A stretch of 64,000 bases of DNA from Sphingomonas sp. Leaf67 (GCF_001421965.1 NZ_LMLP01000001.1:744001-808000); one strand, 5' to 3'. Numbered from the stretch's first letter, positions 46,158 through 56,188 are shown. A program made the numbers and translations. Notes: generated by a model not told the origin, from the sequence alone.

Positions 46158-48476
46158 ATGCCATCCTTCGCATCCGCATTGGAATCCACGCTGCACAAGG
46201 CGCTTGAGGCCGCATCCTCGCGCCGGCACGAATATGCGACGCTCGAACATCTGCTCTTCGCGCTGACCGACGATCCGGACGCGGCGAAGGTGATGACCGG
46301 CTGCGGCGTCGAGCTCGACGAACTGCGCACCACCGTCGCGCATTATCTCGACACCGAACTCGACACGTTCAAACTGGACGCCGCGACCGATCCGTCGCCG
46401 ACCAGCAGTTTCCAGCGCGTGGTGCAGCGCGCGATCCTGCACGTCCAGTCGTCGGGCCGCGACGAAGTGACCGGCGCCAACGTGCTGGTCGCGATGTTCA
46501 GCGAGCGCGAGACCTATGCCGTCTATTTCCTGCAACAGCAGGACATGAGCCGGCTCGACGCGGTCAGCTTCATCAGCCACGGCGTCGGCAAGGGCGGATC
46601 GACCGCCACCGAAACTCCTAGCCCCAAGGGTACCGAGGAAAAGGAAACGCCGAAGGTGGCCGACAAGGGCAAGGGCGAAAGCGCGCTCAAGCAGTTCTGC
46701 GTCGACCTGAACGAAAAGGCGAAGATCGGCAAGGTCGACCCGTTGATCGGTCGGTCGGCCGAGGTCGATCGCACGGTACAGATCCTGTGCCGCCGGTCGA
46801 AGAACAATCCGCTGTATGTCGGTGATCCGGGCGTCGGCAAGACCGCGATCGCGGAAGGGCTGGCGCGCAAGATCGTCGAGGGCGACGTGCCCGAAGTGCT
46901 GTTGCCCGCTGTCATCTACTCGCTCGATATGGGCGCACTGCTCGCCGGCACCCGCTATCGCGGCGATTTCGAAGAGCGACTGAAACAGGTCGTGACCGAG
47001 CTGGAGAAGCTGCCACACGCGGTGCTGTTCATCGACGAAATCCACACCGTCATCGGCGCTGGTGCCACCAGCGGCGGGGCGATGGACGCGTCGAACCTGC
47101 TCAAGCCTGCGCTGTCGGGCGGGCAAATCCGCTGTATCGGCTCGACCACCTACAAGGAGTTCCGCAACCACTTCGAAAAGGATCGCGCACTGCTGCGCCG
47201 GTTCCAGAAAATCGACGTGAACGAACCGACGGTCGAGGATACGATCAAGATCCTGACCGGCTTGCGCACCGCGTTCGAGGAGCATCACAAGGTCAAGTAC
47301 ACCCCCGATTCGATCAAGTCGGCGGTGGAACTCTCGGCGCGCTACATCAACGACCGCAAGCTGCCCGACAAGGCGATCGACGTGATCGACGAAGTCGGCG
47401 CGATGCAGATGCTGGTGCCGGCCCCCAAGCGCAAGAAGACCATCACCTCGAAGGAAATCGAGGCGGTCATCGCAACGATGGCGCGTATCCCGCCGAAAAC
47501 GGTTTCGACCGACGATACGCGCGCGCTCGCCAATCTCGAACTCGACCTGAAACGGGTGGTGTTCGGACAGGACGATGCGATCAAGGCGTTGTCCTCGGCG
47601 ATCAAGCTGTCGCGTGCGGGCCTGCGCGATCCCGACAAGCCGATCGGCAACTATCTGTTCACCGGCCCCACCGGCGTCGGTAAGACCGAAGTCGCGCGCC
47701 AGCTGTCGGAAATCATGGGCATCCCGCTCCAGCGGTTCGACATGTCCGAATATATGGAACGCCATTCGGTCAGCCGGCTGATCGGTGCGCCTCCGGGCTA
47801 TGTCGGGTACGATCAGGGTGGTCTGCTCACCGATGCGATCGATCAGCAGCCGCATTGCGTGCTGCTGCTCGACGAGATCGAGAAGGCACATCCCGACCTG
47901 TTCAACATCCTGTTGCAGGTGATGGACAATGGCAAACTGACCGACCACCACGGCAAGACCGTCGATTTCCGCAACGTCATCCTGATCATGACAACCAATG
48001 CGGGCGCGTCGGACATGGCCAAGGAATCGATCGGTTTCGGCCAGATCGATCGCGAGGATGTGCAGGAAGAGGCGGTGCGCAAGCTGTTCACGCCGGAATT
48101 CCGCAACCGGCTGGATGCGATCGTGCCGTTCGGCTACCTGCCGCCGGAAGTCGTCGCGCGGGTGGTCGACAAGTTCATCCTTCAGCTTGAACTGCAGCTG
48201 GCCGATCGCAGCGTTCATATCCGCCTCGACGAAGCGGCGAAGACGTGGCTGACCGAAAAGGGCTATGACAAGCTGTACGGTGCGCGTCCGATGGGTCGGT
48301 TGATTCAGGACAAGATCAAGCAGCCACTCGCCGAGGAACTGTTGTTCGGCAAGCTGGTCCATGGCGGTGAGGTCAGCGTGACGCTCAAGGACAATGCACT
48401 GGCGTTCGAAATCACACCGGCCGCTCCCAAAAAACCTCGCAAGGGCGGCAAGGCCAAGGCTCCAGCCGAAGCGTAA
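46158..48476 (+). CDS. clpA: ATP-dependent Clp protease ATP-binding subunit ClpA
   Basis: AAA+ unfoldase that feeds substrates to ClpP. The 772 residues include an N-domain (about 1-145) and two AAA modules. Module 1 has the Walker [10 protein letters not shown] at residue 222; module 2 has GPTGVGKTE at 503. The ClpP-docking loop IGF is at 625-627, showing it works with ClpP. The C-terminus is Lys/Ala-rich. GGAG lies eight bases before ATG. The adaptor gene clpS, often just upstream, is not here; a DUF1192 gene is 112 bp before it instead. Confidence 0.96.
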   Translation: MPSFASALESTLHKALEAASSRRHEYATLEHLLFALTDDPDAAKVMTGCGVELDELRTTVAHYLDTELDTFKLDAATDPSPTSSFQRVVQRAILHVQSSGRDEVTGANVLVAMFSERETYAVYFLQQQDMSRLDAVSFISHGVGKGGSTATETPSPKGTEEKETPKVADKGKGESALKQFCVDLNEKAKIGKVDPLIGRSAEVDRTVQILCRRSKNNPLYVGDPGVGKTAIAEGLARKIVEGDVPEVLLPAVIYSLDMGALLAGTRYRGDFEERLKQVVTELEKLPHAVLFIDEIHTVIGAGATSGGAMDASNLLKPALSGGQIRCIGSTTYKEFRNHFEKDRALLRRFQKIDVNEPTVEDTIKILTGLRTAFEEHHKVKYTPDSIKSAVELSARYINDRKLPDKAIDVIDEVGAMQMLVPAPKRKKTITSKEIEAVIATMARIPPKTVSTDDTRALANLELDLKRVVFGQDDAIKALSSAIKLSRAGLRDPDKPIGNYLFTGPTGVGKTEVARQLSEIMGIPLQRFDMSEYMERHSVSRLIGAPPGYVGYDQGGLLTDAIDQQPHCVLLLDEIEKAHPDLFNILLQVMDNGKLTDHHGKTVDFRNVILIMTTNAGASDMAKESIGFGQIDREDVQEEAVRKLFTPEFRNRLDAIVPFGYLPPEVVARVVDKFILQLELQLADRSVHIRLDEAAKTWLTEKGYDKLYGARPMGRLIQDKIKQPLAEELLFGKLVHGGEVSVTLKDNALAFEITPAAPKKPRKGGKAKAPAEA

Positions 48477-48485
48477 CGCCGTTGT

Positions 48486-48513
48486 CCCGCCGCCAGCCAC
48501 GACTGGCGGCGGG
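48486..48513 (+). terminator. Terminator of clpA
   Basis: CCCGCCGCCAG / CTGGCGGCGGG, an 11-bp perfect stem with a six-base loop, 10 bp after the clpA stop and followed by CAAATCTT. Confidence 0.6.
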
Positions 48514-48625
48514 CAAATCTTAAACACTCTATCGTAGAATTCTGTTGCGGATCGACAACGAAACGTCTGGCCGGTCAAGTCTTCTACTCGATCGGTTTGC
48601 CTGTCACTCCGTACGGAACAGTATC

Positions 48626-49531
48626 GTGTCCGCAACCGTCGCAAAACTGATCGAAGGGGTCGGCCAGGCCGACGCGATGATCGCGCTCTACGACCCCGCC
48701 GGACTGATCCTGTTCGCCAATCCCGCGTTTCGGCGCGCCTTCTTTCTCGGACCGGACGAGCGGATCGACTGGGTGTCGATGATGCGTCGGAATCATGCCC
48801 ATCGGCGCGGTCCGATCGTGTCGCACGATGATTTCGAGGTCTGGTTAAGCTCATCGCTATCGCGCCGCGGCAAGGTGCCGTCGCTGTCGATCGAGACCGA
48901 CATGCATGACGGAACGTGGCTGCATATCGTCGAGCAAACCTTGCCTGACGGCCATATCCTGTTCACCGCGCTCGACATTACCCGGCTGGGGGAATCGGAG
49001 CGTGCCCTGCGCCAGGAACGTGACATCGCGTTGAAGTCGGCCTCGACCGATCCGCTGACCGGGCTGTCGAACCGGGCGCACATCATGGAATTGCTCGGCT
49101 GCCGGATCACGGCATTGCAGGCCGGTCGTTCGACCGACACGGCGGCAATGCTGATCGATCTCGATCATTTCAAACAGGTCAACGACCGCTTCGGCCATGT
49201 CGCCGGGGACCAGGTCCTGCAAGCCTTCGCACGGACGGTCCGCGCCGGCCTGCGCACGTGCGACGCGTTCGGACGGATTGGCGGCGAGGAGTTTCTGATC
49301 CTGTTCCCCGATCAAGGGATCGCCGATGCCGAAACGGCGGTCGGCCGCTTGCGCGACAAAGTCCGCGAGGTTTCGGTAATCGCGACGCAGCCGGACTTCC
49401 GAATCGATTTCTCTGCCGGCATGACCATGGTCCGCGCCGACGATACTGTATCGACCGTCTATACCCGCACCGACCGCGCGCTCTACGCCGCAAAGGCGGA
49501 GGGGCGCGGCCGGCTGAAGCTGGCGGGTTGA
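48626..49531 (+). CDS. PAS-GGDEF diguanylate cyclase
   Basis: Makes c-di-GMP from two GTP. The 301 residues from GTG 48626 begin with a PAS-like sensor (MIALYDPAGLILFANPAF), a short coiled-coil link (RALRQERDIALKSASTDPLT) and a GGDEF domain with GGEEF at 219-223 and an inhibition site RTCD at 210-213. So it is likely active and product-inhibited. The start is uncertain: TTG at 48545 would add 27 residues without conserved features. No signal or membrane segment is seen. Confidence 0.85.
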   Translation: MSATVAKLIEGVGQADAMIALYDPAGLILFANPAFRRAFFLGPDERIDWVSMMRRNHAHRRGPIVSHDDFEVWLSSSLSRRGKVPSLSIETDMHDGTWLHIVEQTLPDGHILFTALDITRLGESERALRQERDIALKSASTDPLTGLSNRAHIMELLGCRITALQAGRSTDTAAMLIDLDHFKQVNDRFGHVAGDQVLQAFARTVRAGLRTCDAFGRIGGEEFLILFPDQGIADAETAVGRLRDKVREVSVIATQPDFRIDFSAGMTMVRADDTVSTVYTRTDRALYAAKAEGRGRLKLAG

Positions 49532-49534
49532 TCC

Positions 49535-49563
49535 CCTGCCCGATCGCCGCTCGACCGGGCAGG
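49535..49563. terminator. Bidirectional hairpin between GGDEF gene and pal
   Basis: CCTGCCCG / CGGGCAGG with a 13-base loop between convergent genes. On the plus strand it is followed by TATGATCCTTTT. Confidence 0.55.
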
Positions 49564-49573
49564 TATGATCCTT

Positions 49574-50101
49574 TTACTGCAGCACCACCGTCACCGCGCG
49601 ACGGTTCTGCGCCCATGCACCTTCGTCCGAACCGAGCGCCAGCGGGCGTTCCTTGCCATAGCTGATCGTGGTGATCCGCGACGGCGAAATGCCGCGGGTC
49701 GCCAGATAGCTGGACGCCGCATTGGCCCGGCGATCGCCGAGGGCGAGGTTGTATTCGCGGGTACCGCGTTCGTCGCAATGCCCCTCGATCGTCACGCGCA
49801 CATTCGGATAGCGCGCCAGCCACTGTGCCTGGCTGTCGAGTACCGCGCGTGCCGACGCATCAATATCATATTGGTCGAGACCGAAATTGATCGTGTCGCT
49901 TGCCACCGACTGCTGAAAATCGGCGCGCGATCCCGGCACGACGCCCGTGGTGCCGGTGCCCGTTCCGGTATTGCCGGTACCGGCGTTCGAATCGACTGTC
50001 TGGCCCGGTGCCGGCGGCAGCACCTCGGGTCGCTTCTTGGCGCAGCCGGCGGTCGTCAGCAGCGCCGCGCCGACGATCAGCGTGGTCGAAAACTTGGTCA
50101 T
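49574..50101 (-). CDS. pal: Peptidoglycan-associated lipoprotein Pal
   Basis: Outer-membrane lipoprotein that links to peptidoglycan and binds TolB. The 175 residues have lipobox TAGC with Cys20, a Gly/Thr linker (NAGTGNTGTGTGTTG), and an OmpA-like domain with HCDERGTREYNLALGDRRAN. The ATG at 50101 has GGGAGG five bases upstream. Last gene of the Tol-Pal operon, 72 bp after tolB. Confidence 0.95.
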   Translation of the reverse strand: MTKFSTTLIVGAALLTTAGCAKKRPEVLPPAPGQTVDSNAGTGNTGTGTGTTGVVPGSRADFQQSVASDTINFGLDQYDIDASARAVLDSQAQWLARYPNVRVTIEGHCDERGTREYNLALGDRRANAASSYLATRGISPSRITTISYGKERPLALGSDEGAWAQNRRAVTVVLQ

Positions 50102-50173
50102 CAAAACCTCCCTTGGTCGTATCGCACCCGCTACAATGCCCCTGTACCGGAGTTGCCCCTGTTGGTGAAAGCC

Positions 50174-51496
50174 TCAGGACCGGATCGGGCCCCAGCTCGG
50201 GTCCGACCCGTCGAGCGCGGTCGGAATGCGGCGGATGTTCGATCCGGTCAGGTCGACCGACCAGATCTGTGTCTTGCCCGATCCCTGTGCGCTGCGGAAA
50301 AAGGTCAGCACGCGGCCATTGGGCGACCAGCTCGGTCCTTCGTCGCCCCAGGCATCGCTCAGCAGCTTTTCGCCACCGCCCGAAGGGGACATGATGCCGA
50401 TGCGGAACGATCCACCGCCTTGCCGGGTGAAGGCGATCAGGTCGCCGCGCGGGCTCCAGACCGGCGTTGCATAGCGCCCGCCGCCAAAGCTGATCCGCTG
50501 CTGGTTCGATCCGTCGGCGTTCATGACGTATAGCTGCTGGGTGCCCGAGCGGTCGCTTTCGAATACGATCTTCGACCCGTCGGGCGAATAGCTGCCGCCG
50601 GTGTCGATGCCGGGCGCATTGGTCAGCCGCTGCGGACTGCCGCCCGCTGCCGGCACGCGGTAGATATCGGTATTGCCGGCCTGCGCCATCGAGAACAGGA
50701 CATAACGGCCATCGGGCGAGAAGCGCGGCGCGAAGGTCAGCGACGCATTCTGCACCAGCAGCCGCTGCCGCCCGGTGCCGAGATCGAGAATGTAGATCGC
50801 CGGCCGGTCGTTGACATAGCTCATATACACGATCGACTGCTGGCCCGGCGCGAAACGCGGGGTCAGCACGATCGACTGGCCGTTGGTCAGGAAGCGGTGG
50901 TTGGCCCCGTCCTGATCCATGATCGCCAGCCGCTTGATCCGTTTGCCCTTCGGCCCGGTTTCGCTGACATAGACGATGCGGCTGTCGAAATAGGGGCCTT
51001 CGCCCGACAGGCGGGTATAGACGGCATCGGCGCATTTATGTGCGGCGCGACGCCATTCGGCCGGCGGCACGTTGAACCCCTGCCGCGTCAGTTCGGTGCG
51101 GCCGAACGTGTCGTAGAGATAGCAGCCGATCGTCAGCGTGCCGTTCGCCTCGGCACGGACATAGCCCTGCACCAGCGCCTGCGCGCCGCTCCACACCGCA
51201 TAATCGGGCGACTGGACCTGTGCCATGGCGACGGCGGGAAGGCCGGCGGGGCCGGCGGGCTTGAACAGGCCGGAATTGCGCAGGTCGCCCGCGACGATTT
51301 CCGCCAGTTGCCGCCCGAGCGCATCGGTCGACCCGGCGGGGGTCGAGGCGACCTGCGGCGTCGGCATCACCGGCACCGCGATCGGCAACGGTTCGGAGAT
51401 ACCGCCCTCGATATCCACCTCGACCTGCGCGAACGCGGCGGGCGCGGCCAGCACGCCTGCCAGCGCCGCACCAAAAGCCAGGGTCTTTCTACGCAT
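50174..51496 (-). CDS. tolB: Tol-Pal system protein TolB
   Basis: Periplasmic protein linking TolA and Pal. The 440 residues begin with a signal peptide (MRRKTLAFGAALAGVLAAPA), then the TolB N-domain and a beta-propeller with repeated YSPDGSKIVFESDRSGTQQL and WSPRGDLIAFTRQGGGSF units. The ATG at 51496 is used; upstream in-frame codons belong to tolA. It lies 13 bp after tolA. Confidence 0.95.
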   Translation of the reverse strand: MRRKTLAFGAALAGVLAAPAAFAQVEVDIEGGISEPLPIAVPVMPTPQVASTPAGSTDALGRQLAEIVAGDLRNSGLFKPAGPAGLPAVAMAQVQSPDYAVWSGAQALVQGYVRAEANGTLTIGCYLYDTFGRTELTRQGFNVPPAEWRRAAHKCADAVYTRLSGEGPYFDSRIVYVSETGPKGKRIKRLAIMDQDGANHRFLTNGQSIVLTPRFAPGQQSIVYMSYVNDRPAIYILDLGTGRQRLLVQNASLTFAPRFSPDGRYVLFSMAQAGNTDIYRVPAAGGSPQRLTNAPGIDTGGSYSPDGSKIVFESDRSGTQQLYVMNADGSNQQRISFGGGRYATPVWSPRGDLIAFTRQGGGSFRIGIMSPSGGGEKLLSDAWGDEGPSWSPNGRVLTFFRSAQGSGKTQIWSVDLTGSNIRRIPTALDGSDPSWGPIRS

Positions 51497-51509
51497 AAAT
51501 CCTCTCCGG

Positions 51510-52490
51510 TCAGCCGGGTAGTTTGTAGTTGATGATGATCGTTTTCCAGCCGCCTTCATATAGTTCGTCTGGGAGTTCGTAAGGTGCGCACTGGATGAAC
51601 GCGGCAATCGCCATTTCACCAACCCGCTGGGCGTACCGCTCGTTCTCGCCATCGACGCCGGTCTGGCCACGAATGGTCGGCTTGGCCGCAAGCGTACCGT
51701 CGGGACGCATGTTCAGCACAACCTTGGAGGTGATCTGGTTGGCACCGGGTCCGGGGCTGGGCACCCGATTGGCGCAGGGCTGCACTTGCCGGCGGATTGC
51801 GGCGCCCAGGCCAGCGACCTGCTGCGTCGAAACTGCCGTACCGCGCGGTGCCTCCGCCTTGCCAGGCTTGGGCGTGTCGGCAATGCCCTTCAGGAAATTG
51901 TCGCCCAGACGCCCGCCTCGCGGCCGGGGGGCGGTCGCCTGCGCATTGGTGCCTTGCCCCTTGGTCGCGGCGGGTTTGGCGGCTGCAGGTTTCGCCGGAG
52001 CCTTCGCCGCTGGTGCGGGCCGTGCCGGTGCCGGCGCGGGACGCTGCGCCGGCCTGGCCGGAGCCGGCTTCGGTTCCGGCTTGGGCGCGGGCGCGGGTTT
52101 CGGCGCAGGCTTGGGGACCGGCTTCGCCACCGGCTTGGGAGCCGGAACGGGCTTCCGCGCGGGCTTTGGTTCAGGGCGCGGTGCCGGCTGCGGACGCGGT
52201 GCCGGCGCCGGCGGCGCGGGTGCGGGTTCCGGAGCCGGTTCTTCCACCGCCTCGGGCGGGGCGGCGTCTTCCGGCGCGCCGGTGTCGGGGGCCTGGGCAA
52301 CCGCCGGAGCGTCGGTCTGGGCAGGCGCGCTCTGCTCGGCGGCGACGTCCTCCGCAAAGCTGACGTCCATCGGCTGGCTCTTCAACTTCACCGGATTCGG
52401 CGTGGCGAGGAAGCCGACCGACAGCAGGCCGAACAGGACGGCATGTCCCGCAACCGCGATGCCAAGCCCGATCTTCTCCGCCTTCTGCAT
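51510..52490 (-). CDS. tolA: Cell envelope integrity protein TolA
   Basis: Spans the periplasm and transmits energy from TolQR. The 326 residues have one N-terminal membrane segment (IGLGIAVAGHAVLFGLLSVG), a very long Pro/Ala/Lys-rich middle (PAPKPVAKPVPKPAPKPAP), and a C-terminal TonB/TolA domain with GAAIRRQVQPCANRVPSPGP. It starts 4 bp after tolR. Confidence 0.93.
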   Translation of the reverse strand: MQKAEKIGLGIAVAGHAVLFGLLSVGFLATPNPVKLKSQPMDVSFAEDVAAEQSAPAQTDAPAVAQAPDTGAPEDAAPPEAVEEPAPEPAPAPPAPAPRPQPAPRPEPKPARKPVPAPKPVAKPVPKPAPKPAPAPKPEPKPAPARPAQRPAPAPARPAPAAKAPAKPAAAKPAATKGQGTNAQATAPRPRGGRLGDNFLKGIADTPKPGKAEAPRGTAVSTQQVAGLGAAIRRQVQPCANRVPSPGPGANQITSKVVLNMRPDGTLAAKPTIRGQTGVDGENERYAQRVGEMAIAAFIQCAPYELPDELYEGGWKTIIINYKLPG

Positions 52491-52494
52491 CGCG

Positions 52495-52926
52495 TTACTG
52501 CGCCACGCTGATCAGCGACACCCGGTTCAGCCCCGCGCGGTTCAGTTCGCCGAGTACGCCGTTGACCCGGCCGTAATCGAGCGCGCGGTCGGCGCGCAGC
52601 ATCACCTGTCGTGGTTCGGTCGCCCCGGCACCCGCCGCCGCGATCTTTTCCAGTTCGCCGGGCAGATTGTCGGCCGACACTTCGACATCGTCGAGATAGG
52701 TCCGGCCATCGGCATCGATCGACAGCGTCACCGGCTGCTGCGTCTGTTCGACCGCCTTCGCGCGGCTGTCGGGCAGGTTCACCGGCACGCCCGCGGTCAT
52801 CAGTGGCGCGGTGACCATGAAGATGATGAGCAGCACCAGCATCACGTCGACCAGCGGCGTGACGTTGATCTCCGCCATCGGCGCACGACGCCCTTTACCC
52901 TTCGCGGACGGCAGGTTGATGCCCAT
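52495..52926 (-). CDS. tolR: Tol-Pal system protein TolR (ExbD family)
   Basis: Inner-membrane partner of TolQ. The 143 residues have one membrane segment MAEINVTPLVDVMLVLLIIF, with the conserved membrane Asp that carries protons, then the periplasmic domain TYLDDVEVSADNLPGELEKI and VMLRADRALDYGRVNGVLGE. It lies 3 bp after tolQ. Confidence 0.96.
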   Translation of the reverse strand: MGINLPSAKGKGRRAPMAEINVTPLVDVMLVLLIIFMVTAPLMTAGVPVNLPDSRAKAVEQTQQPVTLSIDADGRTYLDDVEVSADNLPGELEKIAAAGAGATEPRQVMLRADRALDYGRVNGVLGELNRAGLNRVSLISVAQ

Positions 52927-52929
52927 CGT

Positions 52930-53622
52930 TCAGACCCCTTCGAGCTGACGCGACAGCGTGGCATGGAACGCGTCGGCAAAGCGGTTCAGCCGCGACTCGA
53001 TCCGGTTCACGCTGTGGCTGAAGCGGTTATAAGCGATGACGGCGGGGATGGCGGCGAACAGGCCGATCGCGGTGGCGAACAATGCCTCAGCGATGCCGGG
53101 CGCGACGACGGCCAGCGACGTATTCTGTTCGGACGCGATCGCGGTGAACGACCGCATGATGCCCCACACTGTGCCGAACAGCCCGACGAACGGTGCGACC
53201 GACCCGATCGTCGCCAGCACGTTCAGCCGGTCGGCCAGCGTCTCGCTCTCGTCCGCCACGCTCGATGCCATCGCGGTGGCGAGCCGTTCGCGGGTGCCGT
53301 CGCGATCGATCTGCTTCGATGCGGTCGAGCGACGCCATTCGCGCACCCCCGACGAAAAGATGCGGGCGATGGCGGTGTCGCGCGTCCCCTGCAACCGGTG
53401 GAAGGCGTCGATATCCTCGGCCTGTTCGAACTCGGTTTCGAACCGGTCGATGTCGCGCCGCACCTTTCGCGCGCGGACGAGGAAGCCGATGATGATCGCC
53501 CACGTCCAGATGCTGGCCAGCAGCAGGCCGAGCATCACCGCCTTCACCACCCAGTCGGCGGCGAGGAAGAGCGCGACGGGCGACATGGTCGCGGCGTCGG
53601 TGTTCACGAGTACGTCCATCAT
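52930..53622 (-). CDS. tolQ: Tol-Pal system protein TolQ
   Basis: Proton-channel subunit of 230 residues with three membrane segments (ALFLAADWVVKAVMLGLLLA near the N-terminus, then two in the conserved block VGLFGTVWGIMRSFTAIASE and AIGLFAAIPAVIAYNRFSHS). Its ATG overlaps the ybgC stop (ATGA); the second ATG three bases later is also possible. Confidence 0.95.
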   Translation of the reverse strand: MMDVLVNTDAATMSPVALFLAADWVVKAVMLGLLLASIWTWAIIIGFLVRARKVRRDIDRFETEFEQAEDIDAFHRLQGTRDTAIARIFSSGVREWRRSTASKQIDRDGTRERLATAMASSVADESETLADRLNVLATIGSVAPFVGLFGTVWGIMRSFTAIASEQNTSLAVVAPGIAEALFATAIGLFAAIPAVIAYNRFSHSVNRIESRLNRFADAFHATLSRQLEGV

Positions 53623-54077
53623 GCCCCTTTTTCGGTTGCGACCAGGCGCTGGAAGGTGTCGACCCACGCGGCCGGTTGACGACGCGGACGCCCGTTCGGG
53701 GCCACGAACGCAACCTCAACCCGGGCCGATGCCAGTAAGAGTGTGTCGCGGATGACTGTCTGATGAATATCGACCGCCGCCGCGCGCACGCGTTCGACGG
53801 TACTGACCACGACCAGCGCATCGTTCAGTCGCGCGGGCGCCCGCCAGTCGAGCTGCATCGAGCGGACGGCATAGGCCCCCTCACCCGTTTCGTGCGCGGC
53901 GCGTTGATCGATACCGGCGATCATCAGCATGTCGCTGCGCGCGCGTTCGAAATAGCGCAAATAATTCGCATGATAGACGACACCCGACAGATCGGTGTCC
54001 TCGAAATAGATGCGAACGGGAAAGCGATGCGTACCGCCCGTGAAGCGGCCGCCGGCCGGCTGGTCGGGGTCGGTCAT
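53619..54077 (-). CDS. ybgC: Tol-Pal system-associated acyl-CoA thioesterase YbgC
   Basis: Hot-dog fold thioesterase of 152 residues. Its signature is RIYFEDTDLSGVVYHANYLR with the catalytic Asp in EDTD, then RARSDMLMIAGID. It leads the Tol operon, as in most proteobacteria. It overlaps tolQ by 4 bp and follows a small secreted-protein gene by 59 bp. Confidence 0.95.
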   Translation of the reverse strand: MTDPDQPAGGRFTGGTHRFPVRIYFEDTDLSGVVYHANYLRYFERARSDMLMIAGIDQRAAHETGEGAYAVRSMQLDWRAPARLNDALVVVSTVERVRAAAVDIHQTVIRDTLLLASARVEVAFVAPNGRPRRQPAAWVDTFQRLVATEKGA

Positions 54078-54136
54078 TCGTCCGCTTTAACCACTGCGAC
54101 CGGACGGGGAAAGGGGTGAAGGGCCCGTCCGACCCG

Positions 54137-54463
54137 TCAATCCGCCGGCGATTCGTTCAGGACCGTGACCTGGGTAAAGCCGGCCGACTGGGTCAGATAC
54201 AGGATACCACCGATCACCCGGTACGGGGCCGCGACCTTTCCCAGCACCGCGATCGTGACCGGGCGGTCCTTGTCCGGCAACGCCTTGAGCGCCGCTGACA
54301 TCGCGTCCTGTTCATCGGGCAGCACGAACTGCACCCCTTCGATGTCGATCCGTGCGGCGGCATCGCCACGCATCGTCACGCCGATCGTGAGCGGCGTTTC
54401 GGCGGCACCAACGGGCGCGTTTATCAAACCCAGCGCAGCCGACGTCAGCAAAGTCTTCTTCAT
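54137..54463 (-). CDS. Secreted protein like a TolR/ExbD periplasmic domain (108 aa)
   Basis: A 108-residue protein with a signal peptide (MKKTLLTSAALGLINAPVGAA). The mature part IGVTMRGDAAARIDIEGVQF ends with PVTIAVLGKVAAPYRVIGGI and LYLTQSAGFTQVTVLNE. That pattern is like the periplasmic domain of TolR/ExbD, whose end reads as a strand, then YGxVxxVMxxLKxAG, then a strand. Here the membrane anchor is replaced by a cleavable signal. It begins 9 bp after ruvB (the GAGGA ribosome site overlaps the ruvB stop), just before ybgC-tolQRAB-pal. It could compete with or modulate TolR; that is inference. Confidence 0.72.
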   Translation of the reverse strand: MKKTLLTSAALGLINAPVGAAETPLTIGVTMRGDAAARIDIEGVQFVLPDEQDAMSAALKALPDKDRPVTIAVLGKVAAPYRVIGGILYLTQSAGFTQVTVLNESPAD

Positions 54464-54472
54464 GGCGATTCC

Positions 54473-55492
54473 TCAGTCGAACAGACCGTCCTGCGATCCG
54501 GCCGGCGGTTCGAAGCCGAGATGCTTCCATCCGCCGGCGTTCAGGCAGCGCCCCCGCGCCGTGCGCGCGACCATGCCGATCTGGATCAGATAGGGTTCGA
54601 TCACTTCCTCGATCGTGTCGCGCGGTTCGGACAGGCCGGCGGCCAGCGTCTCGACGCCGACCGGGCCGCCGCGATACACATCGGCGATCATCGTCAGATA
54701 GCGGCGGTCCATCGCATCAAGCCCCTTGGCATCGACCTCCAGCCGGTTGAGTGCGGCATCGGCGGTGCGCGCATCGACGGTCTCGACCCCCGCGACATTG
54801 GCGAAGTCGCGGACCCGGCGCAGCAGGCGACCGGCGATCCGCGGCGTACCACGGGCACGCCGCGCGACTTCGGTCGCGCCGTCCCTCGCGATGCCGAGCC
54901 CCAGCAACCCGGCCGCGCGGATGACGACGCGGGTCAGTTCGTCGACGGTGTAGAACTGCAGGCGAACCGGAATGCCGAAACGGTCGCGCAGCGGCGTGGT
55001 CAGCAACCCCTGCCGGGTCGTCGCCCCGACCAGCGTGAAGCGCGGCAGGTCGATGCGGACGCTCCGCGCCGACGGCCCCTCACCGATCATCAGGTCGAGC
55101 GCACGGTCCTCCATTGCCGGGTACAGTACTTCCTCGACTGCCGGATTCAGCCGGTGGATTTCATCGATGAACAGGACGTCGCCGTCTTCGAGGTTGGTGA
55201 GCAGCGCGGCGAGGTCGCCCGACTTGGCGATGACCGGGCCAGACGTGGCGCGGAACCCCACGCCCATTTCGCGCGCGACGATCTGCGCCAGCGTCGTCTT
55301 GCCGAGGCCGGGGGGACCGAAGAACAGCACATGGTCAAGCACGTCGCCCCGCCCGCGCGCGGCATCGATGAACACCCGCAGATTTTCACGCGCCGCCTGC
55401 TGCCCGACGAATTCGTCCAGCGCCTTGGGGCGGAGTGCTGCGTCGACGTCCTCGGGACGGCGAAGCGGGGTGGTCATGCGGTCGTCGGTCAC
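54473..55492 (-). CDS. ruvB: Holliday junction DNA helicase RuvB
   Basis: AAA+ motor for branch migration. The 339 residues start at GTG 55492 (AGGGA six bases upstream); ATG at 55477 has no ribosome site. Motifs: [11 protein letters not shown], then [20 protein letters not shown] and [20 protein letters not shown]; the winged-helix end is PLIQIG-like ([20 protein letters not shown]). It follows ruvA. Confidence 0.96.
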   Translation of the reverse strand: MTDDRMTTPLRRPEDVDAALRPKALDEFVGQQAARENLRVFIDAARGRGDVLDHVLFFGPPGLGKTTLAQIVAREMGVGFRATSGPVIAKSGDLAALLTNLEDGDVLFIDEIHRLNPAVEEVLYPAMEDRALDLMIGEGPSARSVRIDLPRFTLVGATTRQGLLTTPLRDRFGIPVRLQFYTVDELTRVVIRAAGLLGLGIARDGATEVARRARGTPRIAGRLLRRVRDFANVAGVETVDARTADAALNRLEVDAKGLDAMDRRYLTMIADVYRGGPVGVETLAAGLSEPRDTIEEVIEPYLIQIGMVARTARGRCLNAGGWKHLGFEPPAGSQDGLFD

Positions 55493-55540
55493 GCGTGTTC
55501 CCTAGCTGTTCGCGTGGGAGGAAGAAAGCTGCTTCAAAAT

Positions 55541-55559
55541 CCTCCCCGTGCCGGGGAGG
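55541..55559 (-). terminator. Half repeat / terminator after ruvA
   Basis: CCTCCCCG, three bases, CGGGGAGG, the stem-loop module of the family-1 repeats, 4 bp after the ruvA stop and followed on the minus strand by ATTTTGAAGC. It separates ruvA from ruvB. Confidence 0.6.
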
Positions 55560-55563
55560 AGCT

Positions 55564-56166
55564 TTAGGTGCGGGACGCTTTTCGCAGCGCGAGCCTGACC
55601 ATCGCGTCGAGACTGGCACCCGCGCCCAGTTCCTCCGCCGCCTTGCCGACCGCCGTCGCCGCTTCGGCCGGCCGGAAACCGAGGTTGAGCAACGCCGACA
55701 CCGCGTCCCCCTCGACCCCGTCACCGCCCGCCGCGGGTGCCACCACCCCCGGACCGATCGCGATGCCGCCGACCTTGTCCTTCAGTTCCATCGCGATACG
55801 CTGCGCCAGTTTCGGGCCGACGCCGTTGGCGCGGGCAATGCTCGCCTTGTCGCCGCGCGCGATCGCGGTGCGGACTTCCTCGGGCGACAGCGTCGACAGA
55901 ATGCCGAGCGCCACCCGCGCGCCGACCCCCTGCACGCCGGTCAGCAGCCGGAACCAGTCGCGCTCGTCCGCCGTGGCGAAACCGACCAACCGGATGAAAT
56001 CCTCGGCGACCAGCATCTCGGTATGGATCGTCACGCTGCCGCCGACCGGCCCCAGCGCCTGCAACGTCCGTGACGACGCGCCGACCAGATAACCGACGCC
56101 GTTCACGTCGATGACGGCGTGGTCGATGCCGGAGACGGACAGCGTGCCTTTGAGATGGGCGATCAT
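55564..56166 (-). CDS. ruvA: Holliday junction branch migration protein RuvA
   Basis: Junction-binding tetramer. The 200 residues start [20 protein letters not shown], contain the helix-hairpin-helix [17 protein letters not shown] and [15 protein letters not shown], and the C-terminal domain that binds RuvB. It lies between ruvC and ruvB, 118 bp after ruvC with a long inverted repeat in the gap. Confidence 0.96.
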   Translation of the reverse strand: MIAHLKGTLSVSGIDHAVIDVNGVGYLVGASSRTLQALGPVGGSVTIHTEMLVAEDFIRLVGFATADERDWFRLLTGVQGVGARVALGILSTLSPEEVRTAIARGDKASIARANGVGPKLAQRIAMELKDKVGGIAIGPGVVAPAAGGDGVEGDAVSALLNLGFRPAEAATAVGKAAEELGAGASLDAMVRLALRKASRT

Positions 56167-56188
56167 GCAGGATTTCTCTCAATACACC

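Noticed and set aside
45867-48854. 995-codon open frame opposite clpA
   Set aside because: Runs antisense through clpA and beyond; the protein is Arg/Asp-rich without domains, typical of a GC-rich shadow frame.
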